A stretch of DNA of 9,821 bases from Cyanobacteria bacterium UBA8803 (GTDB taxonomy: Bacteria; Cyanobacteriota; Cyanobacteriia; Cyanobacteriales; Coleofasciculaceae), in NCBI GenBank assembly GCA_003505715.1, contig DNXU01000025.1:8618-18438 (forward strand), given 5' to 3'. The position numbers and the translations under genes were made by a program. The notes under the pieces were generated by a model that was not told the origin of the DNA, ran no database searches, and saw only the letters and a program-made list of their open reading frames with translations. Below, in pieces: positions 1 to 6,743 of the stretch; the stretch's first letter is position 1; the number at the start of each line of letters is the position of its first letter.

Positions 1-21
1 AACAACCAACAACTAACAACT
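1..21. repeat. Heptamer array AACAACY, three units
   Basis: Units AACAACC, AACAACT, AACAACT lie end to end at 1-7, 8-14 and 15-21, and the array may extend beyond the window edge. It runs over the stop codon of the minus-strand HEAT gene (complement of 13-15) and supplies its last two codons (Ser, Cys). Its 7-bp period is shared by other arrays in this window. Reading it as an STRR-type repeat is inference from that period. Confidence 0.6.
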
Positions 22-1257
22 AAATCTTTTAAGCGCTGCAATAGCGTGTAACCGCACTGCCTGGTCTGGGTCGTTGGTCAAGAATATCAGAGGCTCTATA
101 GATCGAGTCTCTCCGAGTTGTCCTAGGGATAGAGCGAGCGCTTGTTTGATCGGCGTCTGTTGAGTGGCTAACTGTCCGGAGTGCAGGAAGTTGATTAGAA
201 TTTGAGTCGCTTGGGGTTTTAACTCCCAGGACTCTATTCGACCCAGTACGGTTACAATTTCCTGACAAATGGGCTGAGGTGACCAACGCAGTCCCTCCTG
301 TAAGCAATCTAAGACTTTAGCAGTTTCCGACCAACTTAAAGCTCGCACGATTTCTGTTTTTAATCCGATCGGTGTTACCGATGACTTGAGTACTCGAAAT
401 AGGGCGTCGGCAGCATCGTCAGTTCCCAAACGTCCTAGAGCGATCGCAGCTTGCTGGCAAACTTCGCTGTTGAGGTCGTACAGCAAAGGTTTGAGGTAGT
501 TAACTAGATCTAGTTCTTTTAATTGGCGGGCGCGTAACCCCAGAGCGATCGCCGCTTCTTTTCTCACCAGTACCGCCGTGTCCTTTAAGGCGTCTATTAA
601 CACAGGGGGAATTCGCGGGTCTTGGAAGCTGCTTAATGCTTCAATTGCAGTTGCTCGAATAGTAGGTAGGGGGTCTTTGACCACACTGAGCAGCGGTACG
701 ATTGTTTCTGGGTGTCGGATGTGGGCGAGGGATTTTACGGCTAAAGCTTTTGATTCTTCTTGTGCTAGTAAACCGCTTAATGCTTCAATAGCACAAGTGC
801 CTATATTGGTTAATGCCTGTGCTGCCATCTGGGCTAAGTCTTCATCTTCAGCGGTCTTGAGCAGTTCTATTAACGACTTGATGATAATCGGCTCGTTGAA
901 CTGTCCCAAGATCCGACCTGCAAACCAACGCGCTTCGGGATCGACTTCTTCGTCTTCGAGGATTTCTAGCAACGGTGCGATCGCCTGTTGCCCAAAGGTG
1001 GGCAATACTTTCGCTACTTCCCACCTCTGCTGAAAATCACCTACCTCGATTGCCTGTAGCGCTAGATTAAGTACTTGCTGAAGATCTTTTTGTTCTAAGG
1101 ATTGTAAGCTCCTGCGGTTTTCCTCCAGCGGCAGCTCTAAATATTGCTTCAGTAATGACCAATTCTCTTGCCCTGGCGTTGCGATCCCTTGTTCTAAAGT
1201 ATTGGACATGTTTGAGTGCTTGCCTTCTGGTAACGTTTTTGCAGGAAACTTGCTCAC
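13..1257 (-). CDS. HEAT-repeat (PBS-lyase-like) protein
   Basis: This encodes 414 residues of repeated helix pairs typical of HEAT repeats, a scaffold for protein-protein contacts. Successive repeats can be followed from about residue 75 to 410. They show the usual pattern of a conserved small or charged turn followed by an Ala/Leu-rich helix, as in 'VRKEAAIALG' (231-240), 'CQQAAIALGRLG' (267-278) and 'VRLHAIAALKRF' (401-412). No signal peptide or membrane segment is seen, so it is probably cytoplasmic. The start used is a GTG at 1257 with AGGA about 10 nt upstream. An in-frame ATG at 1209 would give 398 residues with the repeats intact and is a real alternative. Cyanobacterial relatives include phycobilin lyase subunits (CpcE type), but nothing adjacent is a phycobiliprotein gene, so the partner is unknown. 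The stop codon lies inside a heptamer repeat. Confidence 0.85.
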   Translation of the reverse strand: MSKFPAKTLPEGKHSNMSNTLEQGIATPGQENWSLLKQYLELPLEENRRSLQSLEQKDLQQVLNLALQAIEVGDFQQRWEVAKVLPTFGQQAIAPLLEILEDEEVDPEARWFAGRILGQFNEPIIIKSLIELLKTAEDEDLAQMAAQALTNIGTCAIEALSGLLAQEESKALAVKSLAHIRHPETIVPLLSVVKDPLPTIRATAIEALSSFQDPRIPPVLIDALKDTAVLVRKEAAIALGLRARQLKELDLVNYLKPLLYDLNSEVCQQAAIALGRLGTDDAADALFRVLKSSVTPIGLKTEIVRALSWSETAKVLDCLQEGLRWSPQPICQEIVTVLGRIESWELKPQATQILINFLHSGQLATQQTPIKQALALSLGQLGETRSIEPLIFLTNDPDQAVRLHAIAALKRFSC

Positions 1258-1431
1258 TGTTATACAATCCTATTTCAGACACCTTTAACCACATCGATGG
1301 GATTGGTAATTTTGTCCCCCATCTAAAGATTTGCCAAACCTTGGCTCATTAAGCAAGCGAGCATGATTTAATAGCATAGGATCGATGCATTTTCTGCAAA
1401 AAATAGATGAGGAGAGGGAGTTTTGCTGTCC

Positions 1432-1455
1432 GGGTGTAGGGTGTAGGGTGTAGGG
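1432..1455 (+). repeat. GGGTGTA heptamer array, G-quadruplex motif
   Basis: Three perfect GGGTGTA units (1432-1438, 1439-1445, 1446-1452) are followed by a closing GGG (1453-1455). This gives four GGG runs separated by identical 4-nt loops (TGTA), which fits the standard intramolecular G-quadruplex pattern. The repeat is directly visible. Folding in the cell is inference. Confidence 0.75.
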
Positions 1456-1480
1456 AAAATCGACCAACACCCCACCTAAT

Positions 1481-1522
1481 TCAAAACTCATTCCTCAAAA
1501 CTCTACCCCACACCCTAGACCC
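1481..1522. repeat. Degenerate pyrimidine-rich heptamer array
   Basis: Six consecutive 7-mers read TCAAAAC, TCATTCC, TCAAAAC, TCTACCC, CACACCC, TAGACCC. The first three show a 14-bp period (TCAAAACTC at 1481 and 1495). The stretch CCCCACACCCTA (1506-1517) is complementary, with one mismatch, to TAGGGTGTAGGG inside the G-rich array at 1432-1455. The two arrays could therefore form the arms of an imperfect hairpin. Confidence 0.5.
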
Positions 1523-1730
1523 CATCTCACTTTCCAACTTTCTTGTCACCCCTTCAGCTAACTGAGTCCTGTCCAACTTTATACTATGGGTTGATGAATT
1601 TAGGAGTCCCTAACCTCCTGAATAGACCTGTAAATAAGCTTTACATCAAGGGCTGGAGAAATCCTATCTAGGCTAGAAACGAAGCCTTACTCTTGTAAAC
1701 AGAAATCATTTGTAAGTTCTGAGAAAATTC

Positions 1731-2741
1731 ATGAAAGTCGCAGTATTCAGCACCAAATCCTATGACCAGAAGTTTCTGGAAACTGCTAACATCCACTACA
1801 ATCACGAACTAGTTTTTTTTGAACCGCGTCTCACTTATGATACAGTTGCCCTAGCGGCAGGATTTCCAGCTGTGTGCGTGTTTATCAATGACCAGCTTGA
1901 GGACAGAACCTTACAAGCTCTTGCCTCACAGGGAACGAAGCTAATTGCCACACGTTCTGCTGGTTTCAACCACATCGATTTGAACGCTGCTGCTCATTTG
2001 GGGATGACGGTTGTGCGCGTTCCTGCTTATTCGCCCTATGCGGTTGCCGAACATACAGTCGGATTGATTTTGACCCTAAATCGCAAGATCCATCGCGCTT
2101 ACAACCGAGTGCGAGATGGTAATTTTTCTCTGGATGGATTCATGGGATTCGACTTGCATGGCCGAACTGTAGGGGTTGTCGGCACTGGAAAAATTGGGTG
2201 CATTGTGGCGCAGATTCTCAAAGGATTTGGCTGTGAGTTGCTAGCCTACGATCTCTATGTGAATCCTCATTGCGAGGCTCTAGGTACAACCTATGTAGAG
2301 CTATCAGAACTGTTCGCAACTTCTGATATTATTTCCCTCCATTGCCCCCTAACTCCCCAAACCTATCATTTAATTAACGCAGAAGCGATAGAACATATGA
2401 AGCCTGGGGTAATGCTGATTAACACTAGTCGAGGAGCCTTAGTTGACACCCAAGCTGTTATTGAGGGTCTCAAATCTCGGAAAATTGGTTATCTCGGCCT
2501 AGATGTTTATGAGCAAGAGTCTGAGCTATTTTTTGAGGATTTATCTGAAGAAGTCATTGAGGACGATATTTTTGAACGCCTGCTAACGTTTCCTAACGTT
2601 CTCATTACTGGTCATCAAGCGTTCTTTACTGAAGACGCCCTCAAAAATATTGCCGAGACTACGCTGTCTAATATTAAAGACTTTGAGTTGGGTCATCCTT
2701 GCCCGAATGAAGTCAGTACTAAGCGCATCGTGGCAGCCTAG
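1731..2741 (+). CDS. ldhA: D-lactate dehydrogenase (NAD-dependent)
   Basis: This 336-residue cytoplasmic enzyme belongs to the D-isomer-specific 2-hydroxyacid dehydrogenase family and would reduce pyruvate to D-lactate with NADH in dark or anoxic fermentation. The Rossmann motif GTGKIG is at 151-156, with Asp174 at the end of the next strand favouring NAD over NADP. The catalytic set is complete: Arg234 in 'SRGALVDT', Glu263 in 'DVYEQE' and His295 in 'GHQAFFT'. The segments 'ESELFFED' and 'CPNEV' near the C-terminus match the fermentative LdhA subgroup, as in E. coli, rather than phosphoglycerate or glycerate dehydrogenases. The length is normal for the family. The ATG at 1731 has only a weak purine stretch upstream. 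It stands alone, with a long divergent gap before it and 145 bp before the next gene. Activity on other 2-oxoacids cannot be excluded. Confidence 0.92.
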   Translation: MKVAVFSTKSYDQKFLETANIHYNHELVFFEPRLTYDTVALAAGFPAVCVFINDQLEDRTLQALASQGTKLIATRSAGFNHIDLNAAAHLGMTVVRVPAYSPYAVAEHTVGLILTLNRKIHRAYNRVRDGNFSLDGFMGFDLHGRTVGVVGTGKIGCIVAQILKGFGCELLAYDLYVNPHCEALGTTYVELSELFATSDIISLHCPLTPQTYHLINAEAIEHMKPGVMLINTSRGALVDTQAVIEGLKSRKIGYLGLDVYEQESELFFEDLSEEVIEDDIFERLLTFPNVLITGHQAFFTEDALKNIAETTLSNIKDFELGHPCPNEVSTKRIVAA

Positions 2742-2782
2742 TGCGGTGAAAGCAGCTATGCAGGAGGCCGAAGTCCGAACGC

Positions 2783-2802
2783 AGGCAGGAGGTAGAAGGT
2801 AG
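2783..2802. repeat. AGGYAGR heptamer array
   Basis: Units AGGCAGG (2783-2789), AGGTAGA (2790-2796) and a 6-nt AGGTAG (2797-2802) sit in the 145-bp gap after the D-lactate dehydrogenase. They resemble Shine-Dalgarno sequence, and an ATG follows at 2808, but that frame closes after eight codons (TGA at 2832-2834). I read the element as a repeat rather than a ribosome binding site. Confidence 0.45.
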
Positions 2803-2848
2803 TCCCGATGAAAAAATTTCACAGCCATGAATGAAAGTGGTATTTCCC

Positions 2849-2869
2849 ATTACCAATTACCAATTACCC
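2849..2869. repeat. ATTACCA heptamer array
   Basis: Units ATTACCA, ATTACCA, ATTACCC lie end to end. The open frame of the next gene runs back through this array to an ATG at 2827. Translating it gives a low-complexity segment ('YQLPITH') that does not belong to the protein fold, which argues for the later start at 2887. Confidence 0.6.
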
Positions 2870-2886
2870 ACAGCACAACATCGACC

Positions 2887-3675
2887 ATGCAACTCAAACT
2901 CATGACCTTAAACCTGCGCCACGACAAACCTGACCCGGGCAAAAATGCTTGGACAGTGCGCAAAGAAGCAGTGGCTGCCATTATCACCTACCACGCACCG
3001 GATATTATCGGCACCCAGGAAGGTAAAGCCCAGCAGCTTCTAGACTTGCACCGACTTTTACCGGATTACCAAAGCATCGGAGGCGATCGCACGGGCACAA
3101 ATACGGGCGAATACTGTGCTATTTTCTACCGTCAAGATCGACTTAAGTGCCGAGATCGAGGTGATTTTTTCTTAAGCGATACTCCTGATGTTCCTGGTAG
3201 TATTAGTCCAAACTGGGGTAACCCCTTGCCGCGTATGACCAGCTGGGCAGTATTTGCTGTAAAAGGCGAATCAAAAACGGTAACCTGCTTTAATACCCAT
3301 CTCGATTACAAGAGTGCCAAGGCGCGAGAATTGGGGGCTAAGCTGATTTGCGATCGCCTCACTCGCCTTCAACCCGAAGACACGTATCTATTCCTTACCG
3401 GAGACTTTAACGCCGAACCTAGCAGCCTACCCAGGGAAATATTCTCCCCGCCGTTACCCAATGGCCTCACTCTCCGCGATGCCTTAGCAGAGGTGACTTT
3501 AGAACATCAACTTAGTTTCCATAATTTTACAGGTCAACCTTTCGCTGCCGTCGATACAATTTACTACGACAGTCAAGTTAACTTGCAACAAGTCAAGGTA
3601 GACAATAGTCAATGGCAGGGAATTTGGCCATCAGATCACTTTCCGGTCATTGCTGATTTTATAACTGGGGTTTGA
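2887..3675 (+). CDS. Endonuclease/exonuclease/phosphatase family protein
   Basis: From ATG 2887 this encodes 262 residues of one EEP domain, the Mg-dependent phosphoesterase fold of exonuclease III, DNase I and inositol polyphosphate 5-phosphatases. All family motifs are in order: Asn9 in 'TLNLR', the metal-binding Glu45 in 'GTQEG', His138 in 'NTHLD', Asp173 and Asn175 in 'GDFNAEP', Asp223 in 'VDTIYY', and the closing Asp250-His251 in 'PSDHFPV'. It should therefore be catalytically competent. No signal peptide is seen. The substrate cannot be read from sequence. The compact size and 'GDFNAEP' motif resemble bacterial proteins annotated as EEP family hydrolases, not ExoIII proper. An in-frame ATG at 2827 would add 20 residues encoded largely by heptamer repeat, so 2887 is preferred. 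A terminator lies just downstream, so this gene ends its transcript. Confidence 0.87.
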   Translation: MQLKLMTLNLRHDKPDPGKNAWTVRKEAVAAIITYHAPDIIGTQEGKAQQLLDLHRLLPDYQSIGGDRTGTNTGEYCAIFYRQDRLKCRDRGDFFLSDTPDVPGSISPNWGNPLPRMTSWAVFAVKGESKTVTCFNTHLDYKSAKARELGAKLICDRLTRLQPEDTYLFLTGDFNAEPSSLPREIFSPPLPNGLTLRDALAEVTLEHQLSFHNFTGQPFAAVDTIYYDSQVNLQQVKVDNSQWQGIWPSDHFPVIADFITGV

Positions 3676-3712
3676 AATAATAGTTGGGTTGCGCTCGTGA
3701 ATATGAATAAAT

Positions 3713-3758
3713 CGTGGGTTTTCTTACAGTAAATGAGCGAGAAAGCCCACGTCTTTTT
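3713..3758 (+). terminator. Rho-independent terminator after EEP gene
   Basis: The left arm CGTGGGTTTTCT (3713-3724) pairs with AGAAAGCCCACG (3740-3751) over 12 bp, with one G-U pair and a 15-nt loop. The stem is followed directly by a T-rich tail (3752-3758). The position, 38 bp past the EEP stop codon, fits termination of that transcript. It also separates this gene from the DJ-1/PfpI gene downstream. Confidence 0.8.
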
Positions 3759-3916
3759 ATAAAGAGTTGTCTTCAAATAACTGCTGAATATCTATCTTGA
3801 GAGTGACGAATCCAATCATTAATAGACATAGGCTATAAGAGTTTGGGGGTTTGTAAGCAGTATTGTTAATGGTTGAACAGCGGTTTGAACTGATAGAGGC
3901 TGACAACCCCTAAAAA

Positions 3917-3940
3917 AAGAATGAAAAGAAGAATGAAAAG
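3917..3940 (+). repeat. Perfect 12-bp tandem duplication
   Basis: AAGAATGAAAAG occurs twice without a gap (3917-3928, 3929-3940), 13 bp before the ATG of the DJ-1/PfpI gene. Each copy carries an ATG in the same frame. Together they open a 9-codon frame (MKRRMKSVK) from 3921 to a TGA at 3948-3950. That frame closes 3 bp before the PfpI start. A leader-peptide role is speculative. Confidence 0.55.
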
Positions 3941-3953
3941 CGTAAAGTGAATT

Positions 3954-5054
3954 ATGGTCTCGAACAATAAAGCCGACGCCCCACGCATCGCCATCCTCAT
4001 GGAACAAAACGTTGAGGATGTTGAGTTTCTAATTCCGTACACGGCTTTCCGAAAAGCTGGAGCGAGCATTAAGGTACTTGGTTCCCGTATGAACGAACAG
4101 TATAAAGGTAAGCGAGGTCAAGTAACGGTTGAACCAAATGGCACCACCACAGAAGCAAATGCTACAGAATTTGATGTGGTGATTATTCCAGGTGGTATGG
4201 CTCCAGATAGAATGCGTACCAATAGGAAAACCGTAAGATTCGTCCAAGAGGCAATGGCACAAGGTAAACTTATTGCTGCGGTTTGCCACGGGCCACAGGT
4301 TTTGATTGAAGGTGACTTACTACGAGGCAAGAATGCCACTGGTTTTATTGCCATCAAGAAAGATATTCAGAATGCTGGTGCAAATTATATAGATGAGCCG
4401 CTCGTGGTTGACGGTAACCTGCTTACCTCTCGCCGTCCTGGTGATTTGCCCATCTTCACCTCTGCTATTTTGACTCGTCTAGGTTTGAGCATTCCAGATA
4501 CCACAATACCAGATGAGAGCGATCGCAATGCTGGATGGTGGAAACTGGCGCAAGAGTGGGGTGGTTCTAGTAAAGGAGAAATTGTAGACGGGATAAATAC
4601 TGCGATCGCAGGTGAGCGATACGCTCTTGAAGTATTTGACAATTATGCCGATCGGGTTTCGGATCGAGAACTTAGCGCTTGCTTCAGAGAGATTTGCGTC
4701 CACAAACGCAGTAACATCCAGCGCCTGCAAGAACGCCTAGCGGTGCTAGAAGAAACCGAGTCTTTCCAAGCCGCTAACAGTGGAGCTTTAGCTACACTGA
4801 GGAGTTGGTTCCAGTCAGAACGCGACGATCTCCAGATCCTGCGTCGAGCCTTAGGAGATTTACAGACTGGTGTTGTCGATACCTACAACCTGCGCAATAA
4901 GTTTACCGACCCAGCCACGGTTGCTATCTTCGATGACATGGAAATTAATATTGCTCAAGACGAGCAGCGAGTAGCAGATCTCTATCACGATCGAGCCGGA
5001 ACATATAGACCAAAGCCACCCGAACCAACTACAAGTGCTTCTGTAAAAGCTTGA
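3954..5054 (+). CDS. DJ-1/PfpI protein with C-terminal ferritin-like domain
   Basis: This 366-residue protein has two parts. Residues 10-182 form a DJ-1/PfpI domain, the family of YhbO/PfpI glyoxal-handling or stress proteins. The nucleophile elbow 'AVCHGPQ' places Cys111 next to His112, and Glu21 in 'NVEDVEF' matches the conserved acid, so the active site is intact. Residues about 195-350 are helical and acidic/Arg-rich, with 'GERYALEVFDNYADRVSDREL', here split as GERYALEV (220-227) and DRVSDREL (233-240), and a late 'DEQRVADLYHD' (336-346). The layout resembles the four-helix DUF2383 (PA2169-type) ferritin-like family, but I assign this from pattern only. The tail is Pro/Thr-rich. Family members usually end near 170-190 residues, so the extension is unusual. 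No clear Shine-Dalgarno sequence precedes ATG 3954. The fusion suggests stress protection, possibly with a metal or oxidative role. Confidence 0.85.
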   Translation: MVSNNKADAPRIAILMEQNVEDVEFLIPYTAFRKAGASIKVLGSRMNEQYKGKRGQVTVEPNGTTTEANATEFDVVIIPGGMAPDRMRTNRKTVRFVQEAMAQGKLIAAVCHGPQVLIEGDLLRGKNATGFIAIKKDIQNAGANYIDEPLVVDGNLLTSRRPGDLPIFTSAILTRLGLSIPDTTIPDESDRNAGWWKLAQEWGGSSKGEIVDGINTAIAGERYALEVFDNYADRVSDRELSACFREICVHKRSNIQRLQERLAVLEETESFQAANSGALATLRSWFQSERDDLQILRRALGDLQTGVVDTYNLRNKFTDPATVAIFDDMEINIAQDEQRVADLYHDRAGTYRPKPPEPTTSASVKA

Positions 5055-5065
5055 GGGAACACCAC

Positions 5066-5134
5066 ATGGTCTTTAAGCTTGGACTTTTTCGAGCTAAAAA
5101 GATTACTTATAACTTCCGAACAGCAAGGAGATAA
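5066..5134 (+). CDS. Possible 22-residue leader ORF
   Basis: An ATG at 5066 with GAGGGA about 7 nt upstream opens a 22-codon frame of basic, partly hydrophobic residues (it begins MVFKLGLFRAKKI). Its TAA at 5132-5134 falls just after the AAGGAG of the glycosyltransferase ribosome binding site. It also covers a small inverted repeat, CTTTTT/AAAAAG (5084-5089/5096-5101). Its position suggests possible translational coupling, but an open frame this short can occur by chance. I do not recognise the peptide. Confidence 0.2.
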   Translation: MVFKLGLFRAKKITYNFRTARR

Positions 5135-5140
5135 TTTGTG
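5125..5140 (+). promoter_or_regulatory. Strong ribosome binding site fixing a GTG start
   Basis: AAGGAG (5125-5130) followed by ATAATTT and GTG (5138-5140) is the best Shine-Dalgarno match in the window. It fixes the glycosyltransferase start at GTG although no ATG is nearby in frame. Confidence 0.7.
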
Positions 5141-6214
5141 AGTAGATCTTTCCAGTCTTGGGTTGGACATCGCTTAAGGGAGGGACTGCTGTACCTTCAA
5201 AGGATGACTTATCCCAAATCGGAGAAGCGATTGGTCATATTCCCATGGTGTAGCATAGAGGCTAGCTCGGCGCGTGAACGTGCTTACAATATTGGTAAGA
5301 ATCTGCGAACCAAGGGCTGGCGAGTGACCATAGTACCCTTTCAGCTTGAATTAGAGCAGCGGAGGCGGATATTGCGCTGGGAAAAGCCCCAAATTCTGTT
5401 GATCGAAATGGCTCGCCACCCGTTGAATCTTCCGGAATTCTACGATGTGTCACGTATCATCTTTGACATTGATGATGCCGATTTTTTTGACCCTGAGCAG
5501 AAACCGCGAGTGATCGAGTGTTGTAAAGGAAGCGATTTAGTGATTTGCGGCAGCAAATTCGTGGCTGATTTCTGCCGTCAGTACAACTCTAATACGCACA
5601 TCGTCTGGACTGGCATGGCTCCTCGGCAGCAAGACTACCCACCGCCTAGTCAGCGTCAACGGATTGTCGCTTGGGGTATAAGCAATTCCGTTGCTTATCT
5701 GGACGAGCGCGATTTTTTAGCTGAGGTGATGATCCAGCTGTGCGAAAAGATTGATTTTGAATTCTGGGTGTACGGTGCTAACGATTTCGGTGCGTTGCAG
5801 TCCTATGTGAATCGGCTGGAGCAACATAAGGTTAAGGTCAAGCTAATTCCACCTTTGCCATTTGAGAAGTACCATACTTCCCTGGAAAACGCGGCAGTGG
5901 GTTTGCATCCTATCGGTAACTCGTCGCTATTTAGCCTTGGCAAGTCGTTTGGCAAGCTGAATTCTTACATGCTATGTGGCGTGCCGATTGTAACGCATAG
6001 AAAGCTAGATTACCCTGACTTCTTTCGTGACAAGGAAAACGGGATGCTTGCTAGTGAGCCTGATGAGTGGGTAGAAAAGATCTATAAGCTTCTGTTTGAT
6101 CCGACATTGCGGGACAAGATGGCTGCTCAAGCCAAACTAGATTTTCAACGCGAACTATCAAGTGAGGCAGCTGCACAAAAGGTTCAAGCTCTGTTGGAAA
6201 CTCTCCTAAATTAG
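5138..6214 (+). CDS. GT-B fold glycosyltransferase (GT4-like)
   Basis: This 358-residue protein is read as a retaining GT-B glycosyltransferase that would transfer a sugar from a nucleotide donor to a lipid or polysaccharide acceptor. The N-terminal half holds a Rossmann-like acceptor domain. It includes 'ARERAYNIGKNL' (45-56), where group 1 enzymes usually have a Gly-rich loop, and strand 'VTIVPF' (63-68). The C-terminal donor half has 'VAWGISNS' (177-184), 'FWVYG' (209-213), 'PFEKYHTSLENAAVGLHP' (241-258) and the donor-binding stretch 'GKLNSYMLCGVPIVTH' (272-287), followed by 'ENGMLA' (300-305). The classical E-x7-E is not clear. No membrane segment is seen. The GTG start at 5138 is supported by a strong AAGGAG 8 nt upstream. 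It ends 18 bp from a convergent gene. No other sugar genes are near, so acceptor and donor are unknown. Confidence 0.75.
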   Translation: MSRSFQSWVGHRLREGLLYLQRMTYPKSEKRLVIFPWCSIEASSARERAYNIGKNLRTKGWRVTIVPFQLELEQRRRILRWEKPQILLIEMARHPLNLPEFYDVSRIIFDIDDADFFDPEQKPRVIECCKGSDLVICGSKFVADFCRQYNSNTHIVWTGMAPRQQDYPPPSQRQRIVAWGISNSVAYLDERDFLAEVMIQLCEKIDFEFWVYGANDFGALQSYVNRLEQHKVKVKLIPPLPFEKYHTSLENAAVGLHPIGNSSLFSLGKSFGKLNSYMLCGVPIVTHRKLDYPDFFRDKENGMLASEPDEWVEKIYKLLFDPTLRDKMAAQAKLDFQRELSSEAAAQKVQALLETLLN

Positions 6215-6232
6215 CTATTTGGGGAATGGTTC

Positions 6233-6646
6233 CTAGTGCTGCAATTCCTGTTGAAGAAACTTGCCCCACTCTACTGCTAAGGGAATTTCGGTAAAGGGGA
6301 TTTTGATCGGGTCGGTGGGTTCTTGTAAAAGGAATTCTAAAGCGATCGCTCGACCTTGACTGGGTGGTGTCTCTAAGTTAACGACTTGGTCATTCACTAG
6401 TAAGCGGATTGATTGCACGTCTTGAAGGGAGAAGGTTTGTAGATGCACTGGCCCAGAACGGCTGGGTTTTCCCCAGGTCAACTGGCTATTTTTTTGACCC
6501 AGCACCGCATAAATATCGTATTTTGCCCGATCGAATTGCTGCGCCCAATGGCGATAAGCTTCAACTTTTTGGTATTCGTTCCAACCCGACCAAGCGAGCC
6601 AAATAAATACAGCCAGTAAGGGTAACCAGAGTAAACCGCGTTCCAT
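6233..6646 (-). CDS. Small single-pass membrane protein, unknown function
   Basis: From ATG 6646 this encodes 137 residues. Residues 4-22 form one hydrophobic, Trp-rich membrane segment ('GLLWLPLLAVFIWLAW'), followed by a short basic/aromatic stretch ('EYQKVEAYRHWAQQFDRAKYDIY', here cited only as residues 24-46) and then a probably beta-rich soluble part to the C-terminus. The N-terminal anchor suggests a protein held in the plasma or thylakoid membrane with its soluble part on one side. The open frame runs back to 6703, but the extra 19 residues are translated heptamer repeat ('CQLSTVHCEN'), so 6646 is the better start. I recognise no family. It is convergent with the glycosyltransferase, and its upstream neighbour on the same strand is the 383-residue unknown. 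The two may be co-transcribed through the inverted repeat between them. Confidence 0.7.
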   Translation of the reverse strand: MERGLLWLPLLAVFIWLAWSGWNEYQKVEAYRHWAQQFDRAKYDIYAVLGQKNSQLTWGKPSRSGPVHLQTFSLQDVQSIRLLVNDQVVNLETPPSQGRAIALEFLLQEPTDPIKIPFTEIPLAVEWGKFLQQELQH

Positions 6647-6654
6647 ATTTTCAC

Positions 6655-6721
6655 AGTGGACAGTGGACAGTTGACAATGGACAATATTGTACCAAGTTAT
6701 CAACTCTCAACTGTCCACTGT
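6655..6721. repeat. Inverted heptamer array forming a long hairpin
   Basis: Four units AGTGGAC, AGTGGAC, AGTTGAC, AATGGAC (6655-6682) face three complementary-type units CAACTCT, CAACTGT, CCACTGT (6701-6721). The segment 6660-6674 is perfectly complementary to 6707-6721 (15 bp), with a 32-nt loop. That loop contains the palindrome ACAATATTGT (6681-6690). It occupies the gap between two minus-strand genes. There is no T-run next to the stem, so it is not a classical terminator. Confidence 0.7.
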
Positions 6722-6743
6722 TGAATAGGGAGAGGGAGAGAGG

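Larger units (their letters stand above)
1258..1730. other. Divergent intergenic region with repeats
   Basis: This 473-bp gap separates the minus-strand HEAT gene from the plus-strand D-lactate dehydrogenase and must hold both promoters. It contains a G-rich heptamer array (1432-1455) and a pyrimidine-rich one (1481-1522). Two short weak inverted repeats lie nearer the dehydrogenase: AGGAG/CTCCT (1602-1606/1615-1619) and AGGCT/AGCCT (1670-1674/1683-1687). A TATACT box at 1580-1585 has no good -35 partner. A TTTACA at 1640-1645 is followed only by a poor TATCTA at 1665-1670 with a 19-bp spacer. No coding sequence is convincing here. Confidence 0.5.

Noticed and set aside
578..1033. Plus-strand open frame of 151 codons antisense to the HEAT gene
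   Set aside because: It lies wholly inside the clear HEAT-repeat gene on the other strand, is Ser/Ala-rich low complexity and matches no fold.
2808..2834. Eight-codon frame after an apparent Shine-Dalgarno (AGGAGG-like) sequence
   Set aside because: The purine-rich stretch is better explained as part of the AGGYAGR heptamer array, and the frame is too short to support.
6409..6684. Open frames on both strands within the small membrane-protein gene
   Set aside because: They are other-frame readings of 6233-6646, which has a clean membrane anchor and the more protein-like composition.
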